DNA of 64,000 nt, taken from contig CM045733.1 in the NCBI GenBank assembly GCA_024760905.1, positions 21,341,001 to 21,405,000 on the forward strand, given 5' to 3'. The position numbers were made by a program, and so were the translations under genes. Positions 53,749 to 63,147 of the stretch are shown here, in pieces. The notes beneath the pieces are model-generated. The model worked only from the letters and a program-made list of their open reading frames with translations. It did not search any database and had not been told where the DNA came from. The DNA is from Plotosus lineatus. Taxonomy: Eukaryota > Chordata > Actinopteri > Siluriformes > Plotosidae. Position 1 is the first letter of the stretch; each line of letters opens with the position of its first letter.

Positions 53749-54067
53749 TACAGTAGGTCCTCGACATTCGCGGGGGTTCGGTTCCGAGCCCTCCCGCGAA
53801 TCAAGATAATCCGCGAGTTCTGTACCCGAAAGTAAAACCCCATGTAACACGTCACATGTGCGAATGAGCAGCCGGAAGTAAAATACTATGTATCTATTAC
53901 ATGCATTAAAATATGCTTCTTAAACACATTCTATAGACAGTCTTACTCATTAATACAGTATTAATGTAGTAGAATATAGTAATGATAAAGAAAAACTTTT
54001 CAATTTTTACTCTTATTTTTATTGATGATAAAATATAAACATTTATACAGCATATACTGTTGTAAAG
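53749..54067 (+). mobile_element. Pogo-like element end, CAGTAGGTCCTCGACATTCGCG
   Basis: TA followed by CAGTAGGTCCTCGACATTCGCGGGGG is the type of end seen in pogo-like elements that resemble each other only at their tips. A possible partner near 55640-55690 (CAGCGAATACTCAAACCGTGG ... AACCGCAAATAAGG) is weak. A SINE-C is inserted at 54068. Confidence 0.45.
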
Positions 54068-54369
54068 TGGGGCCGGTGGTGTAGTGGTTAGGGTGCTGAG
54101 CTCATGATCAGGAGGTTGTGAGTTCGAATCCCACTGAGACCCTCACTGTGCTAAGACCCCTGGGCAAGGTCCAACCACAAGTGTGCCTCTGTTCATCCAG
54201 CAGTATAAATGGGTACCAGTAAAAATATGCTGGGAAGGTAACCTGCGATGGACTAGCGTCCCATCCAGGGGGAGTTGAACTCCTGGTCGCTTCACGCTAT
54301 AAAAACCGGGGATAAGCACCGACCTGATTAGCCATGAGGCTCGGGTGTAAAAACCTAACAGACTTTACC
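54068..54369 (+). mobile_element. SINE-C, full length (302 bases) with perfect duplication
   Basis: A 13-base duplication TACTGTTGTAAAG (54055-54067 and 54370-54382) defines the unit. Head C (TGGGGCCGGTGGTGTAGTGG with box A, box B GAGTTCGAATCCC), a body with CTGGGCAAGGTCCAACCACAAG, and a tail CCGGGGATAAGCACCGACC ... TAAAAACCTAACAGACTTTACC. No long A tail; the end AACAGACTTTACC is shared with the copy at 14643. Confidence 0.93.
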
Positions 54370-54382
54370 TACTGTTGTAAAG

Positions 54383-55372
54383 CACTCGTTTTAAAGTCTT
54401 TTTCAATTATTATTCCAGTACAGTTCCTAAGTTAATTCTGAGAATGTTTGTGCGTGAGATTTTATGTTCTGTAGCATGTTTAACAAATGTTACCAAAAGG
54501 ATAAACTTTATTACGCTTCATGTCCTTTTACATTGAACTTGGAGTGACATCTCCAAGATGGCGCTGCATAGAGGGCAACGTCGCGGAGTTCTCAGAGTCA
54601 AATTGTTTCTTTTTTCGTTTTAATTTTTTTTATTTGTTTGCTCATGTTTTGCACTATGCTCGTCTATGATCGGTCGACCCTACTACAGCTATGAGCAGCT
54701 TCGGGCAACTAAGCACTTCTATCGTGAGCTGCTATACTATGGGAGCTCAATGCTAACTCCCCAGGTGGAGTTCTCAGAGGCTTGGTTAGCACTTCCGGCC
54801 ATACTGCTTGAAAATGTTCAGTCCCTGCGAAACAAGATGGACGAGCTTCATGCTCAGATTGCAGCACAGAGGGATCTACAGGACTGTGTTTCTGTGAAAC
54901 ATGGCTCGAGAAGAGTACACCCGATAAGGCGATTATACCAGCCGGCTACACGGCCTTCATCCCCTGCAATCCCAAGCGCCGGAGTAGTCTATGGTTGCCT
55001 ACCATAGCATGTTAGCTCTGCTAATAGCATGTTAGCTCTGCTTAGTTATACACGCCCGAAGATACTCCGATCTTATAGCTGTAGTAGAGTCGACCGGTCG
55101 TAGACGAGCATAGTGCAAAACATGAACAAATAAAAACAAATTAAAACGAACAAAGATCAATTGGACTCTGAGAACTCCACGATGTCGCCCTCTGGGCAGT
55201 GCCATCTTGGAGATGTCACTCCAACTTCAATGTAAAAGGACATGAAGAGTCCTGTAATAAAGTTTATCCTTTTGGTATCGTTTGTTAAACATGTTACAGA
55301 ACATAAAATCTCACGCATAAACATGAACTTATGTACTGTACTGGATAATAATTGAAAAGATTTCAATACAAC
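54383..55372. repeat. Large palindrome, ~320-base arms, enclosing a LINE 5' fragment
   Basis: The left arm (about 54372-54705) and right arm (about 55055-55372) are inverse copies: CCAGTACAGTTCCTAAG ... TTTATGTTCTGTAGCATG ... GTGACATCTCCAAGATGGCGC ... ACTATGCTCGTCTATGATCGG pairs in reverse at the right. The middle (about 350 bases) is unique and includes a LINE protein start. Repeated AGCATGTTAGCTCTGCT lies at 55007-55041. Confidence 0.88.
54666..55007 (+). pseudogene. LINE protein N-terminal fragment (L2/CR1-like endonuclease start)
   Basis: A 113-residue frame contains LLENVQSLRNKMDELHAQI and a following RDLQDCVSV, the opening of the endonuclease domain of L2/CR1/Rex1-like LINEs. It loses frame where the ETWL motif should follow (CATGGCTCGAGAAG). 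It is the 5' end of a LINE lying within the palindrome; the first ~40 residues are encoded in the left arm. Confidence 0.7.
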
Positions 55373-55774
55373 AGTTCAGAGAAAATCGTCGTTTCTCAGG
55401 TGAAAGTCTTATTTCTTCAGAAGAGACATCCAGCATTTTCTATCGCTTAGCCAGAGAAGACGCATAGCGTTTGAGTGGTATCATAGAGCTTAACTGGTAA
55501 TTAAAACACACACAAAAAAAGAGGCTCATTGACAACTTGTGTGCGAATGAGGAAAAAGGGGCGGGGCATCAGCTCAACCAATCAGAAGAAAGGAGGACAG
55601 CCATTGGCTGAATTTGAATCACGTGCCAGTTGCTCGGCAGTCAGCGAATACTCAAACCGTGGATGAAAAACCGCAAATAAGGTCAAGGGCATAATGTACC
55701 ATATTAATGTCAGTAATGTGAAAAACTGGAATTATGTAATGTAGTTACAGTCGTGTCCAATAATGACGTGTCCT

Positions 55775-56035
55775 GTCTGGTGTCAGCACATGCCCACCAC
55801 TGGAAACACAATTAGGCTGCTGCTTGGGTAAGTTGAGGCTGATGGGCTGTTATGTATCTCTAGCTTGATGATCATGATGGGCACCAATGTGAAAAACAAA
55901 ACTGAAACACAAAATATAGAGGCTCATACACCAACACTCACATTTGCACAGAATAAGACTGAGAGACTTGCAGGTAAATAAATGTTTGTGGAGCAAATTC
56001 TGAAATCATAAGCTTGACAAAACATGAACTTATTA
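55775..56035 (+). repeat. Unclassified dispersed repeat R2, copy 2
   Basis: Same order of blocks as 3840-4160: TGTCCTGTCTGGTGTC, GGGCTGTTATGTA, GCAGGTAAATAAATGTTTGTGGAGCAA. Diverged; no coding capacity. Confidence 0.65.
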
Positions 56036-56342
56036 AACAGATACTTAAACTAGCAAGACGGGTGAAACAAATGAAAGTGGAAATTGGACAACCTCAGACA
56101 CCCATCCATACATATCTATTGTGAGCTCTGTGTGTAAACCTATATATTACGTTTTGTTGTTAGGGACATAGCGTCAGGACAAGACTCCAGTCATTTCAGA
56201 CCATAGCACTGCAAGTATACCGCCAAAGTGCTATGACTGAGAAGACCCATCATGCAATTTCCAAGGCCATTTTGATGTGGTCCACCAGATGGGAAGTCTT
56301 AACCTGTTACTCTTCACAGTGTGTTAAATGTGTCCTGACACC
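56036..56342. other. Unassigned sequence
   Basis: Nothing recognised. Confidence 0.4.
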
Positions 56343-56431
56343 TAGTGTGTATGTGTGTGTATGTATGAATATAGTATATGTATGTATGCATGTATGTATG
56401 TATGTATGTGTATACAGTGTGTGTGTGTGTA

Positions 56432-56465
<34 letters not shown>
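56343..56465. repeat. (TATG)n/(TG)n/(TA)n compound microsatellite
   Basis: TATG units near 56380-56410, TG at 56417-56430, then TA to 56465. Confidence 0.93.
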
Positions 56466-56472
<7 letters not shown>

Positions 56473-56477
56473 TGTGT

Positions 56478-57265
56478 ATACAGTGATACCTCTGCTCACG
56501 AACATAATTGGTTCCCAGAAAGTGTGTAAGGCGAAAAGTTCGTCTTCCGAACATTTATTTCCCATAAGAAACCATTAAAATGAGAATAATCCGTTCCCAG
56601 GTCCCCATAAAACATAATTTTCTACTAAATAAGCCTTAAAACTACACAAAAATACACCTTATTTTATGTATAATAAATGTGCTCTTGTATTGTAATTAAA
56701 GAAATAAACTGTACTGTATAATAAAGTCGTTTTATTTGTCTTTGTGATGGTAGTTGATGGCTTGATGGAATGGAGTGGGAGGAGGAGGGAGGGAGGGACT
56801 TACTGTTTGGAAGGAGAGTTTGGAAACGCCTACTGTTTGGAAACACCCTTAGTCACACACGCACCCTTAATAGCTTCCTTGTTCTTAAGGATGGGAGCAA
56901 TGGTAGACTTAGCGTACTGGTACTGGGACGCTAAGTCACACAAACGCACACCTCGTTTGTGTTTTTCAATGATCTCTGCCTGTGGTGGGGTCTTTTTCGG
57001 TCCCAATATAGCAAAAGTACACTCAATATGGTCCAAAATGTCTATCAAACACAAACCACTTCCGCACTCAAAGAAAGGGGGTGACGAACTGTGACGCCAT
57101 GAGTGTGCGTCAGCTTCTCGTGGCCGCCACCGTGGCGCTGTTCGACCGCGTGGTTTGATTCGTCCGCCGAAAACTAGTTCGTCAGCAGAGACTATATGCT
57201 CGCAAATGTAATGTTCTTGAGGCGAAAAGTTCGTGAGCTTAAGCGTTCGTCAGCGGAGGTTTTAC

Positions 57266-57268
<3 letters not shown>
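56478..57268 (-). mobile_element. Pogo/Tigger-like element with readable DNA-binding domain
   Basis: Inverted ends CAGTGATACCTCTGCTCACGAAC (left) and its complement with few changes (right, ending TTTTACTG) with TA before it. A transposase N-terminal remnant is inside. About 790 bases, so the catalytic part is deleted. Confidence 0.83.
56830..57054 (-). pseudogene. Pogo/Tigger transposase N-terminus (CENP-B-type helix-turn-helix)
   Basis: The minus-strand frame gives GPKKTPPQAEIIEKHKRGVR, then LCDLASQYQYAKSTIAPILK and NKEAIKGA, which fits the DNA-binding psq/CENP-B N-terminal domain of Tigger-like transposases (IIEKHERGVRV...LARxYxxSxSTIxTILK). The DDD catalytic domain is missing, so it is a truncated relic in a non-autonomous element. 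Confidence 0.75.
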
Positions 57269-57299
<31 letters not shown>

Positions 57300-57300
<1 letters not shown>

Positions 57301-57376
57301 GACCTTATTGACCTTATTTGCGGTTTTTCATCCACGGTTTGAGTATTCGCTGACTGCCGAGCAACTGTGGAGTTAT
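57300..57376 (-). repeat. Short repeat matching 55640-55690 in inverse
   Basis: GCGGTTTTTCATCCACGGTTTGAGTATTCGCTGACTGCCGAGCAACT is the reverse complement of the sequence at about 55630-55672. Probably a second copy of one element end. Confidence 0.7.
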
Positions 57377-57410
57377 ATATAATATATATGTGTATGTATG
57401 TATGTATATA

Positions 57411-57500
57411 GTGGGCAGTGGTGGTCTGGTGGCAGACCGCTGATCCTAAGGTTGGGGGTTCGAGTCCCACAAGGTTGTCACTGCCCCCACCCCCCCCCGG
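57411..57500 (+). mobile_element. Head-A SINE fragment
   Basis: GGGCAGTGGTGGTCTGGTGG, GATCCTAAGGTTGGGGGTTCGAGTCCC, CAAGGTTGTCACTGCCCCC. Only the head is left; a C run follows. Confidence 0.75.
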
Positions 57501-57504
57501 TCTT

Positions 57505-58860
57505 TGTTCAAAGGTGAGGTAATTGTGATTAATCCTATTATTGGGGAAAACTGAGTTCAATTTCATGGCCACACCCAGGTCTAATTGCTGCCAGAGATTC
57601 CAATCAGGAGATCCCTAACATAAAACCTGTCTGACAAAGTGAGGTAGGCCATACTGAACACGCATCATCATGCCACGATCCAGTGACCTTCAAGAGCAAA
57701 CAAGAAAGATGATTATAGAGATGTCTCAGGCTGGGAAAGGATACAAAGTCATTGGTAAATCTTTGGGACTCCAGCGGATCACTGTCAGAGCCATTATCCA
57801 TAAATGGAGAAGGCGTGGCACAGTGGTGACCCTTCCCAGGAATGGCTGAACTACCAAAATTACTCCAAGAGTACGGCGCAGACTAACCTTGCCAAGTTAA
57901 TGTCAATGTTCATGACTTCAACATCAGAAAGACACGAGGCAAAAAAGGCATCCATGGAAGAGTCCTGAGGTGAAAGCCACTGTTGACAAAGAAGAATATC
58001 AAGGCACGACTCACTTTTGCCAAGAATCATCTTGATCATCCTCAAAGCTTTTGGGAGTTCTCTGGACTGATGAAACTAAAATTGAACTTATTGGGAGAAA
58101 TGCATCCCGTTACATCTGGCGCAAAATGAACACTGCATTTGATAAAAATAACATTGTGCCAACAGTAAAACATGGTGGTGGAAGTATGATGATCTGGACC
58201 TGCTTTGCTGCTTCAGCTCCTAGGCGACTTGTCATGATTGATGGAATCATGAATTCTGCCCACTATCAAGAAATCCTGGCGAAGAATATTCGTCCTTCAA
58301 CTCGAGACCTCAAGCTAAAGCACACCTGTGTTCTGCAGCAAGACCATGATCTGAAGCACACCAGTAAGTCCACTTCTGAATGGCTAAAAAAGAACAAAAT
58401 AAGGGTTTTGGACTGACATAGACAAAGTCCTGACCTTAACCCTATTGAGATGGTGTGGCATGACCTTAAAAGGCTGTTCATTCCGAAAACCATCTAATCT
58501 GGTTGATCTTAAACAATTCTGCAGAGAAGAGTGGGCAAAAATCCCATCACAGTGATGTGAAAGACTCATCGCCTGTTATCGCAAACGCTTGACTGCAGTT
58601 ATTGCTGCAAAAGGTGGTTCAACCAGTTATTAGGTTGAGGGGTCAATTACTTATCCACATGAGCCCTTATAGGTTCAGATGTCCGTCCCCCACACCTGAA
58701 TAAATGCAATTGGCACTGAAAACTGCATTTTGTGTTTACTTGTGTTTTATCTTTGTATAATATGTAGGTTTGCTTTATCTGAAATAGATGACCGTGACAA
58801 ACGTGCAAAAAATGTCATAAATTGGTCAGGGCACAAAAACCTTTGCACAGCACTGTGTAT
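57505..58860 (+). mobile_element. Tc1-like transposon with broken transposase
   Basis: Carries a near full-length but damaged transposase. The 3' end (CATAAATTGGTCAGGGCACAAAAACC to CACAGCACTGTG) looks like a Tc1-type terminal region; the matching left end was not found, so it is probably 5'-incomplete. Confidence 0.78.
57670..58632 (+). pseudogene. Tc1-like transposase (DD34E), broken
   Basis: DNA-binding part from MPRSSDLQEQTRK through GKGYKVIGKSLGLQR (first helix-turn-helix) and WRRRGTVVTLPRNG, followed by TGA. The catalytic part has WTDETKIELIG (first Asp), HGGGSMMIWTCFAASA, CVLQQDHDLKHTSKST (second Asp; the usual DNDPKH is changed to DHDLKH), a TGA after KIRVLD, and SPDLNPIEMVW with the Glu. 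The 34-residue spacing from second Asp to Glu is kept. It ends AVIAAKGGSTSY. Two stops and at least two frameshifts inactivate it. Confidence 0.85.
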
Positions 58861-58865
58861 GTACT

Positions 58866-59093
58866 AGTCCTTCTCAAAAAATTAGCATGTTGTGATAAAG
58901 TTCATTATTTTCTGTAATGTACTGATAAAAATTAAACTTTCATATATTTTAGATTCATTGCACACCAACTGAAATATTTCAGGTCTTTTATTGTTTTCAT
59001 ACTGATGATTTTGGCATACAGCTCAGGAAAACCCAAAATTCCTATCTCAAAAAATTAGCATATCATGAAAAGGTACTCTAAACGAGCTATTAA
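58866..59093 (+). mobile_element. Tc1/mariner-type terminal fragment
   Basis: CTCAAAAAATTAGCATGTTGTGATAAAG at the start and CTCAAAAAATTAGCATATCATGAAAAGG near the end are direct subterminal repeats of a common fish mariner-type family (from memory). RTE copy D begins directly after GAGCTATTAACC. Confidence 0.65.
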
Positions 59094-59131
59094 CCTTCTT
59101 CTTCTTCTTCTTTTTCTTTCGGCTGTTCCCT

Positions 59132-60614
59132 TCAGGGGTCGCCACAGCAAATGATCTGCCTCCATCTCTCCCTATCCTCTGCATCTTCTACTCTTACTCC
59201 AACGACCTTCATGTCCGCCTTCACCACATCCATAAATCTTCTCTTTGGTCTTCCTCTGGGCCTTCTGCCTGGTAGTTCCAACCTCAGCATCTTACTACTA
59301 ATATACTCACTATCCCTCCTCTGTACATGTCCAAACCATCTCAATCTAGCCTCTCTGACTTTGTCTCCAAAACATCTAACATGTGCTGTCCCTGTGATGT
59401 ACTCGTTTCTGATCCTATCCATCCTCGTTACTCCCAAAGAGAACCTCAACATTTTCATCTCTGCTACCTCCAACTCTGACTCCTGTCTTTTCCCCAGGGC
59501 CACTGTTTCAAAACCATACAACATCGCTGGCCTCATCACCGTCTTGTACACTTTTCCCTTCATTCTTGCCGATGCTCTCCTATCACACATCTCACCGGAC
59601 ACTTTTCTCCATCCATTCCAACCTGCCTGCACGCGCTTCTTCACCTCTTTTCCACACTCTCCATTGCTCTGGATTGTTGAGCCTAAGTACTTAAAATCCT
59701 CCACCTTCCTTATCTCTGCCCCCTGTAACCTCACCGTTCCTCTTGGGTCCTTGTCGTTCACATACATGTATTCTGTCTTACTGAGACTAACCTTCAATCC
59801 CCTCCTTTCCAGGGCATACCTCCACCTCTCTAGATTTTCCTCCACTTGTTCTCTGCTCTCACTACAGATCACGATGTCATCTGAAAACATCATAGTCCAT
59901 GGAGATTCTTGTCTAACCTCATCTGTCAGCCTGTCCATCACCATAGCAAACAAGAAGGGGCTGAGAGCTGACCCTTGATGCAGTCCCACCTCCACCTTGA
60001 ACTCTTCTGTCACTCCAACAGCACACCTCACCACTGTCTTACATCTCTCATACATGTCATGCACCACTCTAACATACTTCTCTGCCACTCCAGACTTCCT
60101 CATACAATACCACAGTTCTTCTCTTGGCACCCTGTCATATGCTTTCTCCAGATCCACAAAAGCACAATGCAGCTCCTTCTGACCTTCTCTGTACTTCTCT
60201 ATTAACATCCTCAAAGCAAACACTGCATCTGTGGTGCTCTTTCTTGGCATGCAACCAAACTGTTGTTCACAAATGCTGACCTCTGCCCTTAGTCTAGCTT
60301 CCACTATTCTTTCCCATAACTTCATTGTATGGCTCATTAACTTTATCCCTCTGTAGTTGCCACATCTCCCTTGTTCTTAAAAATGGGCACAAGCACACTT
60401 CTCCTCCATTCCTCCGGCATCTGCTCACTTTCTAAGACCTTGTTGAATATTCTTGTCAGAAAATCTACTGCTACCTCCCCTAGACACTTCCATACCTCAA
60501 CTGGTATGTCATCAGGGCCAACTGCCTTTCCACTCTTCATCCTCCTCAATGCCCTCCTCACTTCTCCCTTACTAATCTTTGCTACTTCCTGGTCCTCAAC
60601 GGTCACCCCTTCTA

Positions 60615-60647
<33 letters not shown>

Positions 60648-61280
60648 CCTCTCTCTCTCATTTTCCTCACTCATCAGCTCTTCAAAGTACTCTTTCCATC
60701 TTCCCAGCACACTTCTGTCATCAGTCAATACATTTCCCTCTCTGTCCTTTATCACTCTAACTTGCTGCACGTCTTTCCCATCTCTATTTCTCTGCTGTGC
60801 TAACCTGTATAAATCATTTTCTCCCTCTTTACTGTCCAACCTATCATACAAGTCATCATACGCCCTCTGTTTGGCCTTTGACACCGCTACCTTCGCCTTA
60901 CGCTGTGTCTCCCTGTACTCTTGTTTACTCTCTTCAGTCCTCTCTGTGTCCCACTTCTTCTTAGCTAACCTCTTCTTTTGTACACACTCCTGCACTTCCT
61001 CATTCTACCACCAAGTTTCCTTATCTACTTTCCTTCCAGAGGACACACCAAGTACTCTCCTACCGGTCTCCCTGATCACATTGGCTGTGGTTGTCCAGTC
61101 ATCTGGAAGCACTTCCTGACTACCCAAAGCCTGTTTCAACTCCTCCTTGAAGACAACACGACCCTCTTCCTTTTTCAGCTTCCACCACTTTGTCTTCTGC
61201 TCTGCATTTGCCTTTTTCATTTTTCTCACCATCAGCATCATCCTGCACACCACCATCTTATGCTGTTTGGCAACACTCAC
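59132..61280 (-). pseudogene. RTE LINE reverse transcriptase and C-terminal region (copy D)
   Basis: Longest reverse transcriptase frame in the window: 401 residues from SHTMKLWERIV to the stop (60337-59132), with FGCMPRKSTTDA, AFVDLEKAYDRVPREELW, GLHQGSALSPFLFAMVMDRL, MMFSDDIVICSE, EDFKYLGSTI and the C-terminal RWFGHVQRRD. The catalytic motif is FSDD, where copy B has FADD. Upstream pieces (60606-60343, 60995-60612, 61280-61005) hold KSGKAVGPDDIPVEVWK and the linker; they are separated by frameshifts, a poly-Lys run and a TGG-to-TAG change. Confidence 0.9.
60618..60648. repeat. Poly-T run inside the LINE coding region
   Basis: Copies B and C have six A at this place; copy D has about 30 (on its own strand), encoding a poly-lysine stretch. 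Confidence 0.9.
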
Positions 61281-62506
61281 CCACTACTACTTTGCAGTCA
61301 CTGACTTCCTTCAAATTACATCGCCTACACAAGATGTAGTCTACCCGTGTGCTCTTACCTCCACTTTCATAAGTCACCCTATGCTCCTGTTTCTTTTTGA
61401 AGAAAGTATTCACCACAGCCATTTCCATCCTTTTTGCAAAATCGATCAACATCTGTCCTTCTGTGTTCCTGTCCTGGATACCAAACCTGCCCATCACTTC
61501 CTCGTCCCCTCTGTTGCCTGCACCAACATGTCCATTGAAGTCTGCCCCAATGGCCACTCTTTCACCTCTGGGGGTACTCTGCATCACTTCATCTAACTAA
61601 CTCCAGAATCTCTCCTTCTCTTCTAGCTTACATCCTGCCTGTGGGGCATAAGCACTAACAACATTGACCATCACGCCTTCAATTTCTAACTTGAGACTCA
61701 TCACTCTGTCTGACACTCTTTTCACTTCTAGAACTGTCTGTCTTCCTTTCGGCTTTTTCCCCTTTACTCGGGAGTCGCCACAGCGAATCATCTGATTCGC
61801 ACATTTGATTTGGCAGAGGTTTTTACGTCGGCTGCCCTTCCTGTCACAACCCTTTTTAGCAAGGGACAGAAACACGCTGACGACTTTGCAGCTACTCTTT
61901 ACGAAAGTCAGCAATGGTTCTTTTACATGCCTCTCACCATAGACAGTGACAGACATGGCCTGCCTTTGTTAACCCAGTTAGTTGCACTGGGGGGGACAGT
62001 GACAACCTTGTGAAGAGTGGGACTTGAACCCCCAACCTTTGGATCAGCGATCCGGCGCCCTATACCACTAGACCACCACTGCCCTTTTTCACTTCTAGAA
62101 CATTCCTGACAAACCCCTCCTTCAAGATGACTCCTACTCCATTTCTCTTCCCATCCACACCATGATAAAACAGCTTAAACCCTGCTCCTAAGCTTTTAGC
62201 TTTGCTACCTTTCCACCTGGTCTCCTGAACACACAGTATGTCCACCTTCCTCCTCTGCATCATGTCAGCCAGCTGTCTGCCTTTTCCTTGCATAGTTCCA
62301 ACATTCAAAGTCCCTACTCTCAGTCCTAAGCTCACGCCTTTCCTCTTCTCTCTCTGCCTACGGAGACGCCTCCCGCCACTCCTTCTTCGACGTCTTCGAC
62401 CAACAGTAGTCCAATTTCCATCAGCACCCTGTTGGTTGACAGCACTGATGGCGGTCGTTGTTAACCCGGGCCTCGACCGATCCGGTATGAATTTTGTTTT
62501 GACCAT
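61258..62506 (-). pseudogene. RTE LINE endonuclease domain (copy D), split by a SINE
   Basis: Motifs: LRVGTLNVGT, ILCVQETRWKG, GVGVIL before the insertion, then VVSAYAPQ, GADFNGHVGAG, HRVTYESGGKSTRVDYIL after it. The frame is interrupted by a 351-base SINE after VLEVK. Catalytic residues visible elsewhere in the family are kept. Confidence 0.88.
61735..62085 (-). mobile_element. SINE-A inserted in RTE copy D, perfect 16-base duplication
   Basis: The duplication TTTTCACTTCTAGAAC is at 61719-61734 and 62086-62101; removing the SINE and one copy restores the LINE sequence seen in copies A-C. At 351 bases it is complete: head A with GGGCAGTGGTGGTCTAGTGG, box B GGTTCAAGTCCC, body and RTE-type tail. 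Confidence 0.96.
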
Positions 62507-62607
62507 TTACATTTTTTTTTGTGGCAGAAGTTTTACGCTGGATGCCCTTCCTGTCGCAACCCTCTGCATTTATCCGGGCTTGGGACCGGCATAAGGGGGA
62601 GAGACCT

Positions 62608-63108
62608 TGGGACGAATTAGGCGTTTAACATGTAAGATGCGACCCCTACTTACGAAATCCCCGCAATAAGAAAATGGCTCTGGAACAGATTCATTTTGTA
62701 AATTGGGGGCCGACTGTATTTAGAAATTTTCTAGATATTTTTTTCGGTTTTGTGAATTGGCCTTAATTTCAGTTTTTATTGACAAATATCCTTAACTTTT
62801 TTGTGTAGTGTATACATACATACAGGGTTCCCTTACTTTCCGCGGTTAATTGGGACCGAGATCCCGACACGACCATTGAAATCCACGGAGTAGGATCATC
62901 ACCCCCCTCCCCCGACTGACATATACGTACATGCATATGTGTGTATAATATCAATAAATACATATTCAAGACTACAAATGCTTATAACAACAGTTAAACA
63001 TTAAAAAAAAGAATGCATAAGATGTAAATAAAATATAAATACACACACAGAGACGTGCGTGTGCACACATTCAGATGCGCACCTCACAAGGTAACTAGTT
63101 TTAATGGG

Positions 63109-63110
<2 letters not shown>
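62608..63110 (-). mobile_element. Pogo-like MITE (P2 family), copy 2, and adjoining sequence
   Basis: From TACAGGGTTCCCTTACTTTCCGC (62821) to GATGCGCACCTCACAAGG (63093) the sequence is the inverse of 30240-30502. Before it, 62640-62715 (ending GGGGGCCGACTGTA) may be another pogo-type end. The other end of the P2 copy is missing. Confidence 0.62.

Positions 63111-63144
<34 letters not shown>
63111..63144. repeat. Poly-T run
   Basis: About 32 T directly before the 5' end of RTE copy E. Confidence 0.93.

Positions 63145-63145
<1 letters not shown>

Positions 63146-63147
<2 letters not shown>

Larger units (their letters stand above)
59095..62607 (-). mobile_element. RTE-clade LINE copy D, nearly full length, interrupted by a SINE
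   Basis: On the minus strand it starts in the leader (GGTCTCTCCCCCTTATGCCGG; the first ~40 bases are missing) and reaches the 3' end GATCATTTGCTGTGGCGACCC ... CAGCCGAAAGAAAAAG and a (GAA)n tail. A SINE-A sits at 61735-62085, and an A run of about 30 (T on the + strand) occupies 60618-60648. Confidence 0.9.

Noticed and set aside
57670..58632. Possible domesticated Tc1 transposase gene.
   Set aside because: Two stops and frameshifts within the catalytic region, and a changed second catalytic motif.
59151..59978. Long + strand frame of 275 residues.
   Set aside because: It is the antisense shadow of the RTE copy D reverse transcriptase; likewise for the antisense frames at 19806-20720 and 21378-21860.
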